DNA from: DASQZT01 sp963728965
GTDB taxonomy: Bacteria > Acidobacteriota > Terriglobia > Bryobacterales > Bryobacteraceae
Direction of reading: 5' to 3'
DNA length: 64,000 nt
Assembly: GCA_963728965.1 (NCBI GenBank)
Contig: CAVSMH010000003.1
Location: forward strand, 105,509-169,508
Part shown: piece after piece, positions 8,997 to 17,462 of the stretch
Position numbering within the stretch: the first letter of the stretch is position 1
Layout: the number at the start of each line of letters is the position of its first letter
The notes under the pieces: generated by a model
What the model was told of the DNA's origin: nothing
Databases searched by the model: none
The model's input: only the letters and a program-made list of their open reading frames with translations
Translations under genes and position numbers: made by a program

Positions 8997-11648
8997 CTAT
9001 TCACACCGAAGCGTCACCACAGGTGAGACGCGCGTCGCACGCAGCGCGGGAACGAACGTAGCCAACAGTACGACCAGGACCATTCCCAGCGTAGTGACCG
9101 CAAACGTAAGGGCATCCGTGACGCCGATGCCGAATAGCATCGTTCTTAACAAGCGGGTAAGGGCGAATGCGCCGCCCAGGCCGAGCGCGATTCCGATAGC
9201 CGCGAGTGACACGCCTTGGCGAATCACCATGCACACCACATCCGCTTGCGCCGCTCCCAAGGCCACGCGCACGCCGATTTCATGCCTACGCTGCGCCACC
9301 GAGTAGCCCACCAGCCCGTAGATTCCCACCGCAGTCAGCAACAGCGCGATTGCCGCGAACAACGCCAACAGCATCGTGTTGAAGCGCGGCCGCGAAAGCG
9401 ACAAGTTCAACGCCTGCTCCATCGTGCCGATCTGCGCCAAGGTCATGCGCGGGTCGACGGATTGAACTTGCCGGCGAAGCGACGGGGCCAGGCGAGCGGC
9501 GTCGCCCGTCGTGCGGACGACCAGGAACATCCGCGAGCCGTAGGCCTGGGCGAACGGCAGATAGTAAGCCGGGGCGGTGTCGACTGTCTGCCCGAGGTAC
9601 TTGACATTGCCGACCACACCGACGATCTCCCTCCAATTGTTGCCAAGCTCCGGGCCGCTCTGCGCGATGCGCTTGCCGACAGCTTGCTGATTGGGAAAGA
9701 AGCGGCGTGCGAAACCTTCGCTGACAATCGCGACCGGGGCCGAAGCGGGAGTGTCGTAGCGGGTGAAGGAGCGGCCCCCAACGAGGGGGATGCCGAGCGT
9801 CCGGAAAATGTCCGGCCCCACCGTTACGGACGAAACGACGGGATTCCTCTCTCCGCGTGCCAGAGTCTGCCCCTCGATCTGGAACGTATCGGCGTCGCCT
9901 TGCCGGTCAGGCGGCAACGAGTTGGTGACCTCGGCCAGTTCCACGCCCGGAACGCCGCGGGCGCGGCGGAGCACTTCCTCGTAAAAGGCAAGCCCGGCCG
10001 GAGTGTCGTTGTACTGATTGCTGCCCGGAGAGATCAGCATCGTCAGGAGTTTGCGCGGTGCGGTGAGAAATCCGCCGTTCACATGCTGCAAATTGACGAA
10101 GCTGCGGACGAACAGTCCCGCGCCAGCCAGGAGCATCAACGAAATCGCAAGCTCGCCGATCACCAGGGCCTTCCGGCTGCCGTCTCGAGCGGGAATAGCC
10201 CCGCCGGTGCGCACGCCTTCTTTGATCGTCGAGTAGAGGTTCGCACGCGCGCCTTCGAACGCCGGCGCCACCCCGAAGAGAACGCCGCTGAGCAAAGAGA
10301 CCACCAGCATGAAGCCAAGCGCCGTCCAATCCAACCGGACTGAGTCGATGAATGGGAGGTCTCCGGGATTCCAGGCACGGATCAGTTGGATGCCGCCCCA
10401 GGCCAGCGCCAGCCCTGCCACACCGCCCATCTGGGCCAGAAGGACGCTCTCAGCCAGCAACTGCCGCACCAACCGGCCGCGACCGGCGCCGAGGCTGAGC
10501 CGTAGCGCCATCTCGCGCTTGCGAACCGTGGCACGCGCCAGCATCAGAGTGGCCACGTTGACCACGGCGATCAGGAGCACGAATCCCACCGCACCGGACA
10601 GGACCAGGATTGCGGGCCTGAGTGGGGTTCCCAACAGCGCGTCACGCAGGCGGAGCACGGGCATGGTGACGCGCTTATAATCCGGGTTCTGCTGCGCCAT
10701 GCGCAACCCGATGTTGTTCGTCTCAGCCTGCGCTTGCTCCATGCTCACGCCGGGCTTCAGGCGCGCCACGCCGCGATAGAACCAGGGGCCATACCGTGCC
10801 GGCGGATTGAGGTGCAGGTTGGTCCAGACCTCCGTTTGCCGGCTCGGGAACCGGACCTCCTCCGGCACGACGCCGACCAGGCTAGCCGGTGCGCCATTCA
10901 CGAGGATTGTCCGGCCCAGCACCTCTGAACTTGCTCTGAAACGTCTCCGCCAAATGGATTCGCTGACCACGGCCACGGCGGGAGCGGCCGGCTTGTCCTC
11001 GCCAGCGAGGAAAGTCCGGCCCAACACCGGGCGCACCTGGAGCGTGGAGAAGAATCCGGCTGTCACTGACGCTCCCTGCACCTGCTCCGGGACGCCCTCC
11101 GTCCCGCCGATGTCCATTCGCATAGCCGTAAAAAGTGAGGGTTCTTCAAACGCGTGATTGTTGTCCTTCCACATTCCGTAATCGCGCAGGCACATGGTGC
11201 CAAACACAAAGTCTCGTGAGGCGTAGTTCATGAAGACCACGGCCACGCGATCGGCTTCGCCATAAGGCAAGGGCCGGAACAGCATGCCATAGGCAACGCT
11301 GAACATTGCGGTGTTGGCCCCGATGCCGAGAGCTAAGGCGAGAACGGCGACGAGCGTGAACGCTGGGTTCTTGCGTAGCGCGCGGCAGCCATAGCGGAGG
11401 TCCTGAACGAGGTCTGCGATCCACTTTACGCGGCGCATTTCGCGGCATTCCTCCTTGCTCTGCGCGATCGGCCCCAGGGCACGTAATGCGGCGTAGCGCG
11501 CTTCCTCCGGACTAAGTCCTTCGCGCCGGCCCTCTTCCATCTGCCTTTCCAGGTGGTACTGCAGTTCCTCATCGAGTTCCTGTTCCGCTCGTCTGCTGCG
11601 AAACAGAGAACGGAAACGTAGTCGAAACTGGTCACACCATCGTGACAT
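8997..11648 (-). CDS. Acidobacterial duplicated orphan permease (MacB/FtsX type, ADOP)
   Basis: A 883-aa membrane protein with the ADOP layout. An N-terminal charged helical region (ELDEELQYHLERQMEEGRR) precedes the first transmembrane helix (VAVLALALGIGANTAMFSV). A MacB_PCD-like periplasmic domain, three helices of an FtsX core, a second periplasmic domain and a final FtsX core follow. The ALGIGANTAMFS and ALGAAQADVVCMV segments are typical. These permeases lack their own ATPase gene, as here. A PadR gene lies 10 bp upstream on the same strand, the usual ADOP partner, so the two form an operon. Codon use fits the rest of the region. Confidence 0.92.
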   Translation of the reverse strand: MSRWCDQFRLRFRSLFRSRRAEQELDEELQYHLERQMEEGRREGLSPEEARYAALRALGPIAQSKEECREMRRVKWIADLVQDLRYGCRALRKNPAFTLVAVLALALGIGANTAMFSVAYGMLFRPLPYGEADRVAVVFMNYASRDFVFGTMCLRDYGMWKDNNHAFEEPSLFTAMRMDIGGTEGVPEQVQGASVTAGFFSTLQVRPVLGRTFLAGEDKPAAPAVAVVSESIWRRRFRASSEVLGRTILVNGAPASLVGVVPEEVRFPSRQTEVWTNLHLNPPARYGPWFYRGVARLKPGVSMEQAQAETNNIGLRMAQQNPDYKRVTMPVLRLRDALLGTPLRPAILVLSGAVGFVLLIAVVNVATLMLARATVRKREMALRLSLGAGRGRLVRQLLAESVLLAQMGGVAGLALAWGGIQLIRAWNPGDLPFIDSVRLDWTALGFMLVVSLLSGVLFGVAPAFEGARANLYSTIKEGVRTGGAIPARDGSRKALVIGELAISLMLLAGAGLFVRSFVNLQHVNGGFLTAPRKLLTMLISPGSNQYNDTPAGLAFYEEVLRRARGVPGVELAEVTNSLPPDRQGDADTFQIEGQTLARGERNPVVSSVTVGPDIFRTLGIPLVGGRSFTRYDTPASAPVAIVSEGFARRFFPNQQAVGKRIAQSGPELGNNWREIVGVVGNVKYLGQTVDTAPAYYLPFAQAYGSRMFLVVRTTGDAARLAPSLRRQVQSVDPRMTLAQIGTMEQALNLSLSRPRFNTMLLALFAAIALLLTAVGIYGLVGYSVAQRRHEIGVRVALGAAQADVVCMVIRQGVSLAAIGIALGLGGAFALTRLLRTMLFGIGVTDALTFAVTTLGMVLVVLLATFVPALRATRVSPVVTLRCE

Positions 11649-11657
11649 CTCGCCTCC

Positions 11658-11987
11658 TCACACCGTGCGCACAATCAGGGAGATAGCGGACGAGAGCCGC
11701 GCCCACTGAGCCGCTTCCTTGGCCAACGCCTTGCGCCCGGCTCCCGTGAGGGAATAGTATTTCGCGCGGCGATTGTTTTCCGACACCTTCCACTCAGCTT
11801 GGATCCATCCCTGCTGTTCCAGCTTGTGAAGCGCCGGGTACAGCGCGCTATCACCAAGCTGTAGAACGTTGTTCGACATCTGCCGGATGCGGTGGGCCAC
11901 AGCCCAACCGTGCATCGGCTCCAGGGCCACGATTTTCAAAATCAGCAGGTCCACGGTGCCCTGAACAAGATCGGTCGGCTTGCTCAT
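11658..11987 (-). CDS. PadR family transcriptional regulator paired with the orphan permease
   Basis: A 109-aa winged-helix protein: KPTDLVQGTVDLLILKIV at the N-terminus, the recognition-helix region HGWAVAHRIRQMS, and the wing LYPALHKLEQQGWIQAEWK. The short length and the LVQGTVDLLIL start are typical of acidobacterial PadR proteins found beside ADOP permeases. It ends 10 bp before the permease start. The upstream region contains an AT-rich TTATATCAGTAACTTA stretch that could hold its promoter or operator. Confidence 0.9.
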   Translation of the reverse strand: MSKPTDLVQGTVDLLILKIVALEPMHGWAVAHRIRQMSNNVLQLGDSALYPALHKLEQQGWIQAEWKVSENNRRAKYYSLTGAGRKALAKEAAQWARLSSAISLIVRTV

Positions 11988-12724
11988 GCTTCTAGCCTCT
12001 ACCCTAAGTTACTGATATAAGCATCGCCCAGCATGGTGGTCTCGTCAAGCTGGAACCTCCACGCCCTCCCGGAGGCCGGACTGGAGGTCCGGGTCACGGA
12101 AGGCAGGCCATCCGCCGCGCGGATGAAGGATGATATGGAATTCGACCGGATCGGTGTTGATGGAATCGGGCGAACCGCGCGTTACGGTGGCGGGTGGCAA
12201 CAAGGGCAGGACTTGCGGTGGAACACTCCAGGGGCGGGTGACCCGCACTCCGCTACGCAGGCTACTATCTTGCCCGTGCGCCACGTGAAGCATGTCTTTT
12301 TAGCTCTGCCTGTTCACCGCCCGGGAGCGGTGCGGCTGAAGCCAGGCTGTCAACTTTGTTTTGGCAACCCCGTGGACAGTGAATAGCGAGATTAGCGGCC
12401 ATCAACATCCCCGTCGTTGGCCCCGACCGGGTGTTGATGAGTTCCCATCAAGAAGAAATTCGCCACGCAGGTGCGGCAGCATGGAACAGGGGCGCGGGCG
12501 TAACCCATCCGGAATGCGTGATATCCCGCGTGTCCACAAACAAAACGCGGATGTTCGAAGTGGCCCAGGCTTTAGGCGAATGGAAGACGAAAGAGCGAGC
12601 GCGCACGTTATTCAGTCCCTTCGGCCACCGCCGTGCATCATTAGGGCGCAGGACTTGTCGCGGCATCACGGGAATAGCGCACTGTCTGACCTTGGATTTA
12701 GAAGCGAAGAGGGGAGGGCTCAAT
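11988..12724. other. Intergenic stretch with no supported gene
   Basis: About 740 bp between the PadR gene and the next small gene. Open frames on both strands here are Arg/Gly/Pro-rich, lack recognisable motifs and have no good ribosome-binding site. No tRNA-like cloverleaf or array was seen. It may contain remnants of lost genes. Confidence 0.4.
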
Positions 12725-12898
12725 ATGAAATTCTCACGTGAATTCGGGAGCGAGGACGAAGCCCGTACGCGTGAAGCGGCCCTGCGGACTTCGGGCTACC
12801 GCGCCTGGTGCACCAGAAAAGCCGATGGTGCGTGGGAAGTCTTCTGGTGGGTAGAACCGAACCCTCCGGCGTGCGATTCCGTCTACACGGCCGCGTGA
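12725..12898 (+). CDS. Small 57-aa protein of unknown function
   Basis: The ATG at 12725 follows a strong GGGGAGGG ribosome-binding site 5-12 bp upstream, which decides the start although the frame is open further back. The product is short and soluble, with an alternating charged helix (EFGSEDEARTREAALRTSGY) and a tryptophan-rich strand (WEVFWWVEPN). The helix plus GYRAWCTRKADGAWEVFWW pattern loosely resembles half of a SPOR-like fold, but that is speculative. No partner gene is adjacent. Confidence 0.55.
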   Translation: MKFSREFGSEDEARTREAALRTSGYRAWCTRKADGAWEVFWWVEPNPPACDSVYTAA

Positions 12899-13182
12899 CA
12901 CGTCCAACCCCGCGGCCGTAGCTGGGTTCTCTGCTTCTCCTCACGCAGTCGCGTTCGTCATGCCCCTCACGGCCTTCGAGGCCGCCTGGGGCCCGACTCC
13001 TGTTACTCGTGGCCGTCTCCCAGTCTGCGATCCGTTCGATGATGGTTTAGGCGTGTGCCAAACACGGTCAGCGTGCTTGCGGACCTAGAACAATCAGCGC
13101 GCGCGGCGAAGCCTGCAGCCGTTGGCCGGATCGGGTCGCTGCTATCTTGGGAGTTGAGGGAACCAGGGTGGCGCGCCCTGCC

Positions 13183-13398
13183 CTACGAGACCTTGTTCCC
13201 GCACAGCGGGCAAAAGCTGCCAATATCGGGGATCTGCTGACTGCAATGGGGGCATCGCTTGGACGCGATCATTAACGATTTGATTTGCCTGGCAACGACC
13301 CACCGAACGACAATCATGCAAATGATGGTGGGAACCGCCAAGTACAGCAAGAAGGTCACCACGATTGTCAGCACTTCGGGTAAGCCAAGGGTCCGCAT
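13183..13398 (-). CDS. Small membrane protein with C-terminal zinc ribbon
   Basis: A 71-aa protein. Residues about 10-35 form one long hydrophobic segment (VVTFLLYLAVPTIICMIVV). A basic linker and a C-terminal zinc-ribbon motif follow, with two CxxC knuckles (CPHC and CPLCG) separated by about 11 residues. A TAGGAG ribosome-binding site lies just before the ATG. The layout suggests a membrane-anchored zinc-binding protein with the ribbon in the cytoplasm. Function is unknown and neighbours give no clue. Confidence 0.7.
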   Translation of the reverse strand: MRTLGLPEVLTIVVTFLLYLAVPTIICMIVVRWVVARQIKSLMIASKRCPHCSQQIPDIGSFCPLCGNKVS

Positions 13399-13740
13399 AG
13401 TCTCCTACGGGTTGGCCCACTGCGGATCGAGTGCAAAAGTCGCCCGCATGAGCCAAACATGTCATCCTGTCCAATGACACGTTCTGTTTCTAGTATATGC
13501 CCCTGGTATCGCGAATCGCGCGCCGGATGGAGCGCCAGATGGGCCATGGCGGCCGCCTTCTCGTGCCATAGGCGGGTAAGATGGCGGTGGCCGCACTGAA
13601 AACAGGTTCAGTATCGTGCCGGTCCTCTCGCCATTGCTGCGAGGATGTGGCCGCCGCATTGGGCGTCCCGCGCCGGTATCGCCGCAGGAGTCGTGGAAGT
13701 CTGAGGAAGGGCGCGGTAGTAGAATGGCCCTGCTGGAAGC
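13399..13740. other. Intergenic stretch with no supported gene
   Basis: Nothing convincing is coded here. Frames are Arg/Pro/Gly-rich and lack ribosome-binding sites. No clear terminator or structured RNA was recognised. Confidence 0.35.
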
Positions 13741-14262
13741 CTAAAGCAGTTGGGTTGGGATGTTGCCTAAGGCAGCCTGCACAATTGACCTGTTGTCATT
13801 GGCAACAGGAAGTTTAGGTGGCGAATTAGCCAAACCCCCTCGACCGTGCAATTGGATGTTGGTCATACCAGTGATGTTGTGGATCGCCTCGTGAGCCGCG
13901 ACCTTGGCGTAACCTATCGCCGTAAATCGAGTGGGATTCCCGTCCACAAGAGGAACTTTGTAGAACTCCGAACCGGTGACACCAGACTGGGTCCGCGTGA
14001 AGCCACCGCCGTCTGCCCGGTGCGCCTTACCCGGCATCATCTGGCTGACATACGAACTTGCGACGTTCTCAACAAAGTGGAGAACCAAGTCCTGATCGGG
14101 CGGGGGTGTAGGGTTCATCCATCTCATATTGACGGCACTCACTTCAGAGTCAACAAACAACAGGTCCAGAAGAAAATCTTCCAGGTGATGCATGATCAGG
14201 GCCTTCAAATTATCCGAAGTACCCTGAGTGTGATCGACAAGCGTGACCGTAAGCTCTGGCAA
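13741..14262 (-). CDS. Hypothetical protein with an HExxH metalloprotease-like motif, TTG start
   Basis: A 173-aa soluble protein without a signal peptide. Residues 123-140 contain A-H-E-A-I-H-N-I-T-G followed by a second histidine at 139 (LHGRGG). This gives H124, E125 and H128 as candidate zinc ligands and catalytic base, as in zincin peptidases; spacing to the next His differs from classic metzincins, so activity is uncertain. The start is TTG at 14262, supported by a perfect AGGAGG 5 bp upstream. The N-terminal half shows no recognised domain. It stands alone in a gene-poor stretch. Confidence 0.6.
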   Translation of the reverse strand: MPELTVTLVDHTQGTSDNLKALIMHHLEDFLLDLLFVDSEVSAVNMRWMNPTPPPDQDLVLHFVENVASSYVSQMMPGKAHRADGGGFTRTQSGVTGSEFYKVPLVDGNPTRFTAIGYAKVAAHEAIHNITGMTNIQLHGRGGLANSPPKLPVANDNRSIVQAALGNIPTQLL

Positions 14263-15139
14263 AGTAACCTCCTGGGCTGCGTGGCCGCCGGACCTGAGGC
14301 GGACGCCATCAAATCCCGGCCGCTAAGACGAAAGGCAGGTTGCGCGCCAATCTGCCAGTCTCTTCTAACAGGCTGAAAGTACGTTCGCCAAAGTGCCGGA
14401 TGCCCCATATGTTATCGGGCAATGAACTGATCGGATCGCGCGCTGAACGACCCGGTTCAGCTTACTCAATGCCCACCACCGCTGTCAGTTCCTGTGGCCG
14501 GGCATGGGCGGCCGAATCGATTTCATCGCCTTCGGGACGGGGCGGTTCTGGCCGGTATGTACGGACCGTCGGTTGCGTACCCAGAAGAAACTGTGAGGGG
14601 CCATAGACAAAACTCCTAGGGCCGAGGTCTACTCGTTTTGGGCCTTGCGCGATCACAGTCACGCTCGGCTGGTAAAATCATTGAACACGGAGCTGTAGTG
14701 GTAGTTCGACGATGTAACGTGAGGCCGGGAATCTCCGTTGCCCGGTTCTCTGCCGAGCCAACAAACGCACCAATCCTGGCAGCCAATTCGGCCGCAATCC
14801 GGCGGCTTGATCGGTCGCCGGGGCGCCTGCTGCGTGCGTATTCACGATCTGGAACCCTCTTCCACATCAGCATAGCGCTGCTGCGAACATCGGGCCAGCG
14901 TTCAAGAGGAATAGGCAATAAATCGGAAGGATCGGGATACCGCTTGTGGATCGATTTTCCCTAGCATGGAGATGTGGAACGGTTCGAAAAAAACGGCAAA
15001 CTCCGCGAAACGTCGCCGAACATTGGCCGACCGTGTCGTGAAACTGGCCCTCACACCCGGCCTGGAAAGCCGCCACAGTTTGGGCGTCCACGGTAAATGA
15101 GGAGAGCTGGCGTTCAACGGCCGGCACGAGGAGTAAAGA
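14263..15139. other. Long intergenic stretch without a supported gene
   Basis: Nearly 880 bp. Short frames on both strands have no motifs and are rich in Arg, Ser and Pro. No transposon ends or RNA gene could be recognised. It may carry eroded genes, in keeping with the pseudogenes just downstream of the aldo/keto reductase. Confidence 0.35.
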
Positions 15140-16132
15140 GTGCAAAAGCGAAAACTTGGAACGAGCAAGCTGGAAGTATCCGCCATCGGCCTCGGTTGCA
15201 TGGGAATGAGTTTCGGCTACGGTCCGGCGAAAGACAAACAGGAGATGATCTCCGTAATCCGCGGCGCCTTCGAACGCGGCGTCACGTTTTTTGACACCGC
15301 TGAGGTCTACGGCCCGTTCACCAATGAAGAACTCGTGGGTGAGGCCGTGGCTCCTTTCCGGGAACAGGTTGTGATCGCGACCAAGTTCGGGTTCAACATT
15401 GATCCGGTGACCGGAAACAACCTGGGGCTGAAGAGCCGGCCGGAGCACATCGGGAAGGTCGTCGAAGGCTCGCTCAAGCGGCTGAAGACCGGCGTCATCG
15501 ATCTGCTCTACCAGCACCGGGTCGATCCCGAGGTACCGATCGAGGATGTCGCGGGAGCAGTAAGGGAGTTGATTCAACAGGGCAAGGTGAAGCACTTCGG
15601 GCTTTCCGAAGCAGGCGTACCGGTCATCCGGCGCGCCCATGCGGTCCAGCCCGTTGCCGCGCTCCAGAGCGAGTACTCGTTGTGGTGGAGAGAGCCCGAA
15701 GCGGAGATCATTCCGACGCTCGAGGAACTCGGAATCGGTCTTGTTCCATATAGCCCTCTGGGAAAGGGTTACCTCACCGGCAAGATCGACGAAAGTACCG
15801 ATTTCGACAAAAACGATTTCCGCAACACCGTGCCCCGCTTCGCGCCGGAGGCGCGCAAGGCAAACCGGGAACTGGTCGACCTGCTGACCGCCGTTGCTCA
15901 ACGGAAGCACGCGACGCCCGCGCAAATCGCTCTCGCCTGGCTGCTTGCCCAGAAGCCCTGGATCGTGCCGATTCCCGGAACAACGAAACTGGAACGGGTC
16001 GAGGAGAATATCGCCGCCGCGGCCATCGAACTCACCGAGGCAGACCTGCGCGAGATCAACGAGGCTGCCTCTCACATCAAGGTGCAAGGCCATCGGTATT
16101 CCGAGGCCGCACAGCGTTGGATTAACAGGTAG
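15140..16132 (+). CDS. Aldo/keto reductase (NADPH-dependent)
   Basis: A 330-aa TIM-barrel oxidoreductase reducing carbonyls with NADPH in the cytoplasm. The catalytic tetrad is complete: D52 and Y57 in FFDTAEVYG, K82 in IATKFG and H126 in LLYQHRVD. The C-terminal cofactor-binding segment (PIPGTTKLERVEENI) is typical of the YakC/AKR13-like group. Length is normal. Immediately downstream is a damaged carboxymuconolactone decarboxylase-like gene, a frequent partner of such reductases in stress or quinone-related clusters, so an operon probably existed. Confidence 0.93.
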   Translation: MQKRKLGTSKLEVSAIGLGCMGMSFGYGPAKDKQEMISVIRGAFERGVTFFDTAEVYGPFTNEELVGEAVAPFREQVVIATKFGFNIDPVTGNNLGLKSRPEHIGKVVEGSLKRLKTGVIDLLYQHRVDPEVPIEDVAGAVRELIQQGKVKHFGLSEAGVPVIRRAHAVQPVAALQSEYSLWWREPEAEIIPTLEELGIGLVPYSPLGKGYLTGKIDESTDFDKNDFRNTVPRFAPEARKANRELVDLLTAVAQRKHATPAQIALAWLLAQKPWIVPIPGTTKLERVEENIAAAAIELTEADLREINEAASHIKVQGHRYSEAAQRWINR

Positions 16133-16830
16133 CGTATGAGCCGGCCGATCGCGCGATAACGGAAGCAGCGCAGAGGAATCATGAAGAGCTCTTCGCGAAT
16201 CACCAATCCGCACTGAAGGTCATCGATCCCGAACTGATCGAGATCTTCGACAACCTCGCGTTTGATGAAGTGATCGCGCAGAGCAAGCTCGACACGAAGA
16301 CCAGAGTCATGCTGATTCTGGCGGCGACGATCGGCAGCAACGCCGTTGCCGAGTTTCGGATCATGCTCGGGGCTGCACTGAACGTCGGGGTGACGCCGAT
16401 TGAGGCGAAGGAAATCGTCTATCAGTCGGTGCCCTACGTCGGCATGGCCAGAGCATTCGATTTCGTCCACGCCATAAACGACGAACTGGCCAGCCGGGGG
16501 ATCCCTTTGCCTCTGGAGGGCCAGTCCACCACGGATCCGAATACACGTTACGACGCGGGCCTGGCCGCGCAGAAGTCCATATTCGGCGGGCCATCGACCA
16601 GATGTATGAACGGTCGCCCAAGGACCAGCTGCACATTCAACGGTTTCTCTCAGCCAACTGCTTCGGCGACTACTACACGCGCTCCGCCATCGGGCTGAGA
16701 TTGAGGGAACTCATCACGCTCTCAATTCTGATTGCCCTGGGCGGTGTTGAATCGGAGATCAAAGGGCACATTCAGGGCAACCTCAATATCGGTCATGGCC
16801 GAGACGCCACAAGTAATTCTTGCGATCGAA
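16126..16830 (+). pseudogene. Carboxymuconolactone decarboxylase-family protein, frameshifted and truncated
   Basis: Coding similarity starts right after the aldo/keto reductase. One frame encodes EELFANHQSALKVIDPELIE and KTRVMLILAATIGSNA, typical of the two-domain CMD/AhpD-like family. Near 16590 the reading moves to another frame, which continues with the second CMD domain (MYERSPKDQLHIQRFL and LRELITLSILIALGG) and then loses similarity after the GHIQGNLNIGHG stretch near 16800. No in-frame start codon exists for the conserved N-terminus: the ATG at 16136 is in another frame and stops after seven codons. At least two frameshifts and a missing 3' end make this a pseudogene. Confidence 0.75.
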
Positions 16831-16980
16831 AAACGAATCGATGCTGTTTCGACTTCCAAGGTGGGTATAGGAGTACCAGATCTGAAAATCGACGGCTAAT
16901 TTCACGTTTCCTTAATCGTTCATGGTCAGGTATTTCCGTAAGGCCTGAAACCCCCATAACCCCCATCCAGTTGCTCTCGT

Positions 16981-17363
16981 CCTCAATCATTTCTCCGCAG
17001 ACCCAGCAGTTGGAACTCGATATTCTGCAGGCCGTGAATCAATACTGGCTCGGCAAGCAACTGCAGGCTTTGGCCTTCGATCAACCCTGCGCGACGCAGG
17101 CCCAATCCCATAGCGTTGACATGGCTTCCGGCCGCGTTCCCCTCGGACATGATGGATTTTTGTCGCGCTTTGCATTGATCGCTTCATCTCCACCAGGCGG
17201 TCATCCGCAGGGTGCCGCCGAGCAGGTGGCCGCCGGGCAGCAGACTGCACAAGATGTAGTGCAGGGCTGGGTGCAGGAGAAGCTTCCGGGTACGAATCAA
17301 AGTCCCATCGAAGGCGTGTATACCTGGCGGGGGTGGGTGCTGCCCAGTCCTCTGCCGGACTGA
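16981..17363 (+). pseudogene. Degenerate CAP/SCP-domain protein fragment
   Basis: In the frame running on from the CMD remnant, the segment LDILQAVNQYWLGKQLQAL, followed by AQSHSVDMASGRVPLGHDGF and QTAQDVVQGW, matches the order of conserved blocks in secreted CAP (cysteine-rich secretory/PR-1-like) domains of bacteria. The block expected to read SPGHRANI is replaced by unrelated residues, the C-terminus is degraded, and there is no start codon or signal peptide of its own. It is best read as a decayed fragment joined by chance to the preceding pseudogene. Confidence 0.5.
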
Positions 17364-17462
17364 ACTATTTCACAATAATCTATGCCTGAGTGACCGCCAC
17401 GATATCTTGCAGGGTCGGGCGTCAAAGGGCATGCGAGATCTACCCGGCAACGCAAAGAGGTC

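Noticed and set aside
12899..13182. Search for tRNA genes in the gene-poor stretches
   Set aside because: No cloverleaf with a T-loop GTTCRANNC and matching arms was found here or in the other gaps.
14867..16213. A 448-codon minus-strand frame opposite the aldo/keto reductase
   Set aside because: The plus-strand gene has a complete catalytic tetrad; the minus frame has no motif.
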